From Symsagittifera roscoffensis (Eukaryota; Xenacoelomorpha; Acoela; Convolutidae): DNA of 64,000 bases. The stretch is taken from positions 11,051,088 through 11,115,087 of the forward strand of contig NC_087071.1 in NCBI RefSeq assembly GCF_963678635.1, given 5' to 3'. The notes beneath the pieces were generated by a model. The model saw nothing but the letters and a program-made list of their open reading frames with translations, was not told where the DNA came from and made no database searches. Both the position numbers and the translations under genes were made by a program. Positions 51,791-61,005 of this stretch are shown here, in pieces (within the stretch, counting starts at the first letter, position 1; each line of letters opens with the position of its first letter).

Positions 51791-54700
51791 ATGAGACGGA
51801 GTAGGGTACCGGTGCTTGAAAAAAGGTCAAGTGGATCAAACACGAAATATAACTCGTCGCTGCGTGGAACAACATCAAGGGGCCCAGGCAAAACAAGAAA
51901 TAACTTTTCAGTTAGCATGGTCAGCACGAGGAGTGGCACCGAGAGCAAGACGCGAGAAGATGCGAGGGAAAAAGAGGTGGAGCCTACAATCGAAATCGAC
52001 CTAGAGACACCAGACCAGAGCGTAGATGAACTGGAGAAAAAGACGACGGAGTCAACTCCAATGCCCAATGCAGAAGAACCAAACCGAAACCCATAGAGTT
52101 CTCACCAATAGACGATGTGGAAGATGCAATAGGCAACACCGAAGAAACGGTGAAAGAAGACTCTCAAGTAAAAAAGACATCTTTTACAGAAAGGTTGGCG
52201 ATTATGGTCGGAATAAAAACGAAAGAGAACGTGACTGAGGAACCAAAAGCTGAAAGAGCACGAACATTTGGGACAGTGAGCACGAAGACGACAGAAGCCA
52301 ATCCGAGAGAGGAACAAACTAAAGCAGAAGCAACGGCCGAAGAAAGACCAACGGCTGACCATGAAGAGGCTACTCTTGAGCTAGGTGACTTGATGGCAAA
52401 ACTGAATCAGATCGACAAAAAGCTGAAGCACAGCGAAGAGGACAGAGAAGTGATAAGAAAAGAATTAAGATACAACAAACACGAGTATCTGGATAGTTAT
52501 TTTAATCTGGCTAAGGCAACAGACGAGAGACTCAAGGAGATGACAGATAAGGTAGAAGCCACCAATAAAGAACGAGAAGGGAACATCAAAAAAGATGATT
52601 TGCAACAGTTGAAAAACCGATATGATGATGTCAACAGCCAAATAGGTAGCCTGGAAAAGAGGCTGGACACAATGAGCAAGAATCAGGCCGAAAGTTCAGG
52701 TGCAATACAGACGAAATTGGATGCAATCTTGAGAAATTCTACCTCACAAGAAAGACCGGCAGCGGATCGCACGCAAGGCACCAGAGTTGACTTTGTGGAA
52801 CCACAAAGGGGCAAACGGCAATCGACACCGTTGCCCTTAACCCGGAATACGGTGAGCATAGCACCAACGGCTGATAAAACAATCATGAAAAGTGGGAATT
52901 CAAACACAACGAGTGGTCCGGGGGACTCAACAGCTAGCAGCAACGCAGGTCCGGATGCCATGACATGGGCAAGCACTTGGGAGATGATGAACAGGACTCT
53001 AGAGGCCTTCGCCACGAGGAACACTAACTCGAGCGATAGGAGAGACGGAAAATCAAGGAAAACTTTCAAGAAGCCAAAAGAATTCAAAGATGACTCAGAT
53101 GGATGCATTGACACGTGGGTGGAAGTGATGAGATTACATCTAGAACAAGATAACTTAAATGATGAAAGGCAAGCATGCACAGCCATACTCAGTAACCTGG
53201 AAGGCACGGCATTGAAATGCGTGGTTGCAAAGAAAGAAGAAGAACGCGATACCGCGGACAAGATCTTCGAGATATTGCTGAATCGATTCGGGTCAGGCAT
53301 GAAGGGTCACCAAGCGATGATGCGATTTGAAAAGAGAAGGCAGAGGGACGACGAGTCAATAGATCGGTTCCTAGATGATCTCGAGAGCTTGAGAAGAAGG
53401 AGTGCCCCAGAGGAGTCGACAAACAGAAGAAACTTTAGCATTGCCTCGAAGTTTATTGATGGGGTAAAAAGTGACGACTTAAGGACAATGTTAGCAACAT
53501 ACTACACATTGTCGAAAGACAGCGCACCAACCCCAGAAGAAATGAGACAGAAATCAAGGGAATACATGCTGATGAAACCCAAGAAATACTCATATACAGA
53601 AAACAGGAACACGCAAGGGGGAAGTCAACCCCAGAGGTCGTCATGGTACAAGCCTAGAGACGACATGGACAAGCGCAGATCATGGCTGACTGCACAACAT
53701 ACAAACAAGGCATGAAGAGTCTAGGATATGCACCAGATGAGGAGGACATGAGCCAGATGGAGGAACACGAGTACTATAGTGGCTTAATCATCAAGATAGG
53801 CGCAAGATGCTTCTTCTGTAACCAGGAGGGGCACTTCAGAATGGATTGTCCCTTGTTCTGGGAAGCGGTCAAGGACCAGAGTCACCCCAAACATAAGTTG
53901 GCATTAGCGGCAGTGCAGAATCAGCGGAATAGACAAAACGAGTTTGAATCTAGGAACTTAGGAGCACCAAGCACGGAATTGCCGACGAAAACAATGAAAG
54001 CTGTAACACATGTTAATGGTGCGATATAGTCCGCGGCTGGGAACTCGCTAGAGATAAACTATGAGAAAGCGGCGACGGAAGCAATTGCCAAAGTAAAACA
54101 GGATCTGGCTGCGAAAGAAATAGAGCAACGACTAAAGCTGGAGATCGAAAGACAGAATTTCAACGAAGCATTAACCGGATCGAACCAAACACCAGAGGCT
54201 GTACCGGGCTCAACAAAGACGGGGAATTGTAACACTGTAAAAATGGTGACGGGAAAGCCATTCGGCATATCGAAAATTGGGGCTAGAATAATGTCGATAA
54301 TCACAGTGGGCGGTCACGAGGTAACCAGAAACTTGAGCGAACCGAGCGACCAGACGATAATGCACATTGACGTGTACGCAGATTACTTGAGCTGTATAAG
54401 CCCACAAACGACTTCTAGAGCCTTGAGAGCACTACTCATGAGAGGGGGCAGCAAGTCGGTACGTGTTGATAGCAGATATACTGAAGATTATGGTCCACAC
54501 GAAGTGATGCTAAATATAGATGGGATTAACATCTATACCAAGACGATGATAACATGTGACGAAGACCTAATTGGACAAATCTACGTAGGGAAAGAAGAAT
54601 TGAAAGTGAGATCGATTGGACACTGCGCCATGCTTGAGGAAGATGCAATGCACATCGGGACGGAGGCAGATGTGACAGGGCACGTGCTGGATATAAGTGG

Positions 54701-57700
54701 CAAAAAGACTCAGTTGCGTGGGTTGCTTGACACGGGAGCAGTCTTGAGCGTTATACCAATCGAAACTTGGGAGAAGATGGGCTTTGACAAAGTTGACTTG
54801 ATAGACTCGAGAATACGGCTGTCAGCTGCAAACAAAGGGGCCCTACGGGTGCTGGGCAGGACGCCGATAATAGCCCTCAATTTGGGGGAACGTAACCTGT
54901 GGATGAGCTTTATCGTGGTAGAAAACCTAGATGAATCTGACCAATTCATTTTGGGCAGAGACTTCATCAGGAATTTCGACGTAACGATTGATTTAAATAA
55001 CGCAATGTTCAGGATACGGAACCCGGATAGGAGGTACGCAATCAAACCGGTAAATTTAATAATGGCAAATGAAAACAAAGCACCGGTATTCTTGAGTAGG
55101 AGGGTGAGGCTAAAAGCTAATGAAGCGGCAATCGTAAGTTTGAGGATGAAAAATTACAATGAACTAAGTGACAACAAGCAAGTGTGCATAGTTCCGAATC
55201 CTAATAGTCAAAGTGCTGCTGTTTTAGGAAGATCATTCTCGATAACGAATAGCGGCCTCTGCGTCAATGTCTTGTTGAATACCCTTGATATACCGATCAC
55301 GATACAGAGAGGGAGGAAGCTGGGATATGCTTTACCGGTTAAAACTCGATATGAAATGACTGAGAATTCAAAACAAAATGAAGTTGTTGATTTTCCTAAT
55401 CACAGGGACAAAATTTGTATCTTGAGACGATTACAGAAAAAAAAAAGGTTCATCGGGTCTTGTTAAATCACTTAAGTCAGAGACGGACGATGGGCTGTCG
55501 AGCTGTTCGAACTTTCCAGAGCGATCCACACTAGATGAAATGCAAAATGAAAAACCGGTCCTGCCGGAGATTGAACATTTGAGGGGCAAACTGAAAGATG
55601 AACAGCTCGAAGCCATCAAGGACGTACTAGAGCGGAACGAGGAAGTTTTTTCGAGGCATAAGGCGGATATCGGGTGTTGTAATTTCGTTGAGCATGAAAT
55701 AGAACTTGAGGAAAACGCGGTACCACACAGGGAGGGGGCGAGGCGCATGACCCCACACAAATCGGACGCGTGTAGAAAAGAGATCGAGACGTTACTAGAG
55801 TATGACATGATAGAACCATCCAAGTCACCGTGGGCGTGTGGAGTAGTGATGGCCAAAAAGAAAGGCGACCAGTTGAGGTTTTGCTGTGACTTTCGATACC
55901 TGAACTCCGTCACGGTGAAGGATGCCTATCCCATACCTAGGATTGATGAGAGCCTCTCGAAGTTAGGTGATGCAAACTTTTTTAAGACTCTTGATTTAGG
56001 CTCGGCCTTTTGGCAAGTACCACCAAGGAAGCAGGACAGGGACAAGACAGGGTTTGCCTGCGAGTTGGGTCTGTTTCAATGGAAACGGATGCCGTTTGGA
56101 CTTTGCAATGCCACAGCCACGTTTCAGCGGTTGATGGCACACGCGCTGATAGGCGTAACGAAGAAGTATGGCAACCTGGTAATGTGCTACGTGGATGACG
56201 TGGTAATAGCGACGCCAACACTGGAAGACCACATTGAGAGACTAGACGAAGTGTTTGCATGCATGAAGAGGTCGGGGCTAAAGTGTAAACCATCAAAGTG
56301 CGAGATACTCAAGGACTCAAAAAAATACTTGGGCAGGATGGTAGACAAGCACGGCATCAGACCTGATACGGACGCCGTGGAAGCAGTCCTGACCTGGGAA
56401 TCACCGAAGACAGAGCACCAGTTGATGAGCTTCCTGGGTTTCGCTAACTATTATAGAGAGTTCATCAAAGGCTATGCAGACAAGGTATACCCGATGCAAC
56501 AATTAATGAGACACAAGGGCAAGAAGTTCACGTGGAACAACGCAGCAGAAGAGTCATTCCAGAGGATAAAGAAAGAGCTATGTGAGGCACCAGTACTGGG
56601 TATGCCGACTGAGAAAGGGATGTACGTGCTGGACACGGATGCGTCGGTGGTCGCGATTTCTGGGATTCTCCACCGAGAACAAGAATGGAATGGGAAGACA
56701 GTCTTGAGACCAATAGCGTACGGGAGCAAAGTCCTGAGTGACACGGAAATGAAGTACGGAGCACCGAAAGCTGAAATGTTCGCGGTGGTTACCTTTGTCG
56801 AGAAATACAGGGCATACCTGGGCAGTGAGCCATTCAAGTTGCGAGTCGACAACAGAGCACTGAGCTGGCTGAAAACGTACTCAATGGACCAAAGTTACAT
56901 TGGGAGGCGGATAGTTCGCCTGGACGGATACAACATGATAATTGAGCATAGAACGCGAGATAAACATCAGAATGCCGACAGCTTGAGTAAGAAGACGGAG
57001 TTCTATGAGAGACAAGAGCAAAGAGAAGCAGACAGACCTGAAATCAAAGATGGCTTCTCATTCATGGACAAGGAAACGTACGACAGTCTTCCACTCACGA
57101 GATGGCTGGACAAGTCAGGCAAACCGATAGAAGATCATCCTGAATTGCCTAAAGAGCCTCCAGAGAAGACCATCTTGAGGAAGAGCAAGAGGATTCCGAT
57201 TGAGATTATACTCAAGTCGAAGATCGTGAAGGAGACGCTCAAGGCAAAAGGCTATGATCTTAACCAGGTGGAAGCAGGAACTGCACAGATAGATGATGAC
57301 TTAATGAGGTTGCTCGAGAAACTATCAGATGATAAGCCAGTGATCCAGGAGAAGGGTAAAGAGAAACCGGAATTCACTATACTTCGGAGAAAAGAGACAG
57401 TGAACGATACTGACTCATCAAGAGGAAGCGTCACTGACAGCAAAGATGTCGTGCGGTCACTAGTTGACAAAATCCCCGAAGACATTCTGGAGCAGACCAA
57501 GGTTAGGAAAAAGAAAGTGACGTTCAAGGAAGATACTGAACACCTGGGAGAAGGAACCGGAGAAGGAAAATTGTCAGGGGAGCGTGAAGGATGGGATGAA
57601 GACTCGGATGAGAGCAGCGAAAACCAGGACAGTCTGTGCATGATACTGGCGGAAGAGAAGACAAGGCACCACGACAGGGAGTTACAGACGGATCCATCTT

Positions 57701-60515
57701 CAGGAACATACAACATGGACATACAGGAGATGCGAGGTGGTGAGGAACTTGAGAAAATTGCGGTCGCAAGGAAACCATTCAGGGAACTATCATGCAACTC
57801 AAACATCAGAACGAATCTGGTGCCAGAAGATGATATGAAAATCGTGAAAAGGATGATATGCGTGAAACTGAGTGATGACATCCACAACCCTGGTGAGATG
57901 AATGGACAGATCATGGCGCTAAAGGAGCATGTCAAGGCAAGATATAGGCTGTCAGACCTAATAAGAGCCCAGAAGAATGACAAAATGACAAGTAACCTCT
58001 CCAAATGGATCCAGTCGGGGGTCAAGGAGAAGGGGGAACTTGAGGAAGACAGCTACAAGATCTTGAGCCAGTTCTACAAAGAAAAGAAAGATTTACTTTA
58101 TCACACAGCTGATGGAGTGGTAGCGTGCAAGAGGAGAGATGAGGAAAAGATATTACACAAACACAACCTCATCATACTACCACAATTGTACCAGACAGAG
58201 GTGCTTTTCAGATCACACGACCAGATGGGTCACCAGGGGATAGACAAAGTACAACAAAGGATACTTCACAGATTTGATTGGCCAGGAATGAGAAAAGCTT
58301 GCGAGAGATGGGTGAATGCCTGCCTGGCATGTCTCCAGGTAAAAGACCCAAGGAAGATGAAGTTTCCCCTCAAGTCCGTTGAGAGCTCGGAGTTCAATGA
58401 AGTGGTGCAGATAGACCATCAAAAAATCTGCATGAAAGAGTCGGGATACAACCAGATACTGGTTATAATAGATCACTTCACAAAGTTGGCGGAAGCGGTT
58501 CCGTGCCAGACAGCCTCGGCCGAAGAGACATGTGATCATCTGATAACGCATTGGATATCGCGGTATGGTTGTCCAATGACTTTCCAGTCGGACAACGGCA
58601 AAGCTTTTGTGGGGGACTTGACAAAAGAATTGATGAAGAGATCGCACATTGCTCAAGCACACTCGACGACCTATCATCCGCAGACCAATGGGTTGGTAGA
58701 GAGACAAAACAGGACACTGGTCAACATGTTAAGGGTGTACTGCTCAAGATACATGACGGACTGGGACAAATACCTGCCACAGGTAGTAGGAGCCTACAAC
58801 AGTACACAGCACTCAACTACGGGCATCAGTCCTTTCATGATGTTGACGGGCAGGGAGAGAGCAACGCCCCTGACATTCTTTTATCCGGAATACGAAGGGA
58901 AAAGGACGTCGCCTCAGGCATACGTGAAAGAAGCGATCAAAAGACAACAGGAGTTGAACGAGCTATGCAGGAGGAACACGGCGCAAGCGCAAATGAGGCA
59001 ACGCAGGAAATACGACGAAAAAATATTAAGAGCAAAGCCATATGAAGTGGGCCAATACGTGTGGGTCTTCCAAAATGTAATACCGCCCAAGGGAACAAAG
59101 AAACTACTCAAGAAGTGGAGGGGACCATTCATGATAACGGAGGACGGTTGTATCGCTTGAGTACTGGGCGAGCGGCACCTTATGAAAATCTGAAGCCTCA
59201 CGTCCCGTCCCCAGAGGATTGGTGCATACCGAAGGACATGGAGGGTCTTGAGTACCTGGTGGTAGAGCCAGCGTGTGAAGTGAATGAGAAAGGTACTCGA
59301 GAGAAAAATGATGGTAATGAGAACTTGAGTTTGGACGACAATGAAAAGATAGGAGTGGGGTCTGATGCAGGATCATTTGTAGAAGAAGACTGGAACGACC
59401 CGGAGCAAGACGAGGTGCCGAAGTGGATGGAGCCGGATCGACCAACACCACCGGAAACCAGGACTGGCAATCGTAAACGCACCGGCATGAGGTACAACAG
59501 GTACGGGGATGACTTCTTGATCGATAGGATACAGCCAGACAATTTGGGCGAGGAATTACTGAAGGCAGGCGAACTGGAAGCCGGAGAGGAATGGCAGGTC
59601 ATTGATGATGGTGGTCATTATCCGCAGGATGATTACTCGACGCCAGAAGTAGAAACGGATCTCGAACAGAGTGAGATAGAGAGGAGGGAGAACACGAACT
59701 TGAGGATTCTAGAGTGGATGCGTGATGTCAAAGACGAGAGCCGCGAAGGACAAAGCATTCAGCAAGTCGATGTATCAGCAGCAAATTACATGAAGACAGA
59801 GGACCCTCTTTTCGGATGGACGGCAACAGACAGGCCACTGGACATTCCTCAGGACAATTCAGACCCGACAACATCGACGGGGACGTCGATAAATATTTTT
59901 GTCCGGGGAGTGGGGGTAGGACTTACCCACACCGAAAATTTGATGATAAAGAAGCTCAAGGAAGTGAGAGAAACGAGCGAATTGGAACTGGAGGAAGAAG
60001 AGCCAGAGCCTACTATAGGTCGGAATTTCAAAACGAAATTCGAAATACCCAATGAATACTCGGAGAACATCATGATAACGGATAGCGACTTCATCCTGTC
60101 AAACAGGACCAGCGCGATCTGCATCACGGCGGACATGAGTTTCAAATCAAGATTGGAAGCTGACTTCAAAAGAGAGTACCAGAATGTAGAGTTTCTGTTC
60201 AGACAGAGACCAGGACTGGGAGGGATGGCAGCGCTTCCACCGTCAGTGGCACAAGTCCCGGGCAAATATCTGTGCTTCCTAGTAACGAGGGTCAATGACA
60301 GGAACACAATCGATCCCGAACACGTGATATTGGCAGTAACAAGATTACGAGACTTCATGATTGAAAGAGGGATAACAGAGGTCTCAATGCCGGTGTATGA
60401 CCCAAACAGGGGCAAACTGAGCCCGAGGGAATTGTACGCTATCCTACATGTGGTCTTTGCAGAAACTGAGATAATGGTGTATCTTCATAAGAAGTACTAC
60501 TTGAGCATCGCCTGA
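51791..60515 (+). pseudogene. Gag-pol polyprotein with macro-like C-terminus (copy D, frameshifted)
   Basis: Gag begins at 51791 (MRRSRVPVLEKRSS, like the start of C). It holds a coiled coil (about 52390-52690), a Ty3-type capsid (53080-53560) and the second CCHC knuckle. The first knuckle is deleted near 53682. The protease has DTGA (Asp codon 54729). RT has YVDD (56188-56199), followed by RNase H (VLDTDASVV near 56630) and an integrase HHCC finger (58213-58335). The catalytic core has Asp at 58414, Asp at 58591 and Glu at 58699, a DD35E spacing. WRGPF follows near 59120, then the linker and the macro-like domain (60061-60512). Breaks: a frameshift near 52080, a frameshift at the knuckle deletion, a TAG at 54027, a frameshift at an A10 run (55437-55446), and a frameshift near 59140. 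Gag and pol look like one continuous frame originally. Confidence 0.85.
59875..59922 (+). promoter_or_regulatory. 48 bp near-invariant block (copy D)
   Basis: It differs from copy A only at ATAAAT for ATGGAT in 48 bases, whereas neighbouring codons differ freely. Confidence 0.55.
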
Positions 60516-61005
60516 GTCGGGTACATGGGGGTATCAAGTCGGGTGTGAGGGAGGAGTCTTGAGTTAGGTACTGGGGTGCGACGCAGGTAAAGGGATCTTA
60601 AGATATGATTGGCATGACAATTGAATTTTAAAAAAAGAGTTAACGGTGCTAAAACATAAAATGAATCTGCATGCTTTTAAGGAAATTCCAATTGAATTGT
60701 TTTAAGTGATATGAGAATGATAAGATTTTAACCATATTGGTAAAAGGGGGGTCCCTAGGTTAGGAACATGACATGTCAGGTTTCAATATGCTTTCTGTTT
60801 TCAGATCAAGTTTGAAAAACAAAGTTGAGAGTCCAACTATACTCAAGCGAGAAACAGAGAGAGAAACCTTGATCGAACTCGCGATAATCGGCACTTACAG
60901 CAAGTATTTGCAAGGGAACATTTCGAGAGAATTCTTGAGTTGGGTAATACTTGAGTCGGTAAGGTAATTCTTGAGCCGGTAAGGTAATTCCCGAAGTCAC
61001 AGAGA
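60516..61005 (+). other. Gag-pol to ORF2 spacer (copy D)
   Basis: This 490-base spacer carries a candidate splice acceptor at 60791-60804. Near 60935-60990 are three copies of a short TTGAG(T/C)CGGTAAGGTAATTC-like repeat. Its GTAAG and GTAATT words look like weak splice donors, which may be chance. No gene is seen. Confidence 0.55.
60791..60804 (+). promoter_or_regulatory. Candidate 3' splice site for ORF2 (copy D)
   Basis: CTTTCTGTTTTCAG followed by ATCAAG is a very good nematode acceptor, 201 bases before the ORF2 start. It occupies the same gene position as the sites in A, B and C. Confidence 0.55.

Noticed and set aside
54027-54029. Programmed gag-pol readthrough stop in D
   Set aside because: C has no stop at the homologous place (its break near 45057 lies further downstream), so a random nonsense change is simpler.
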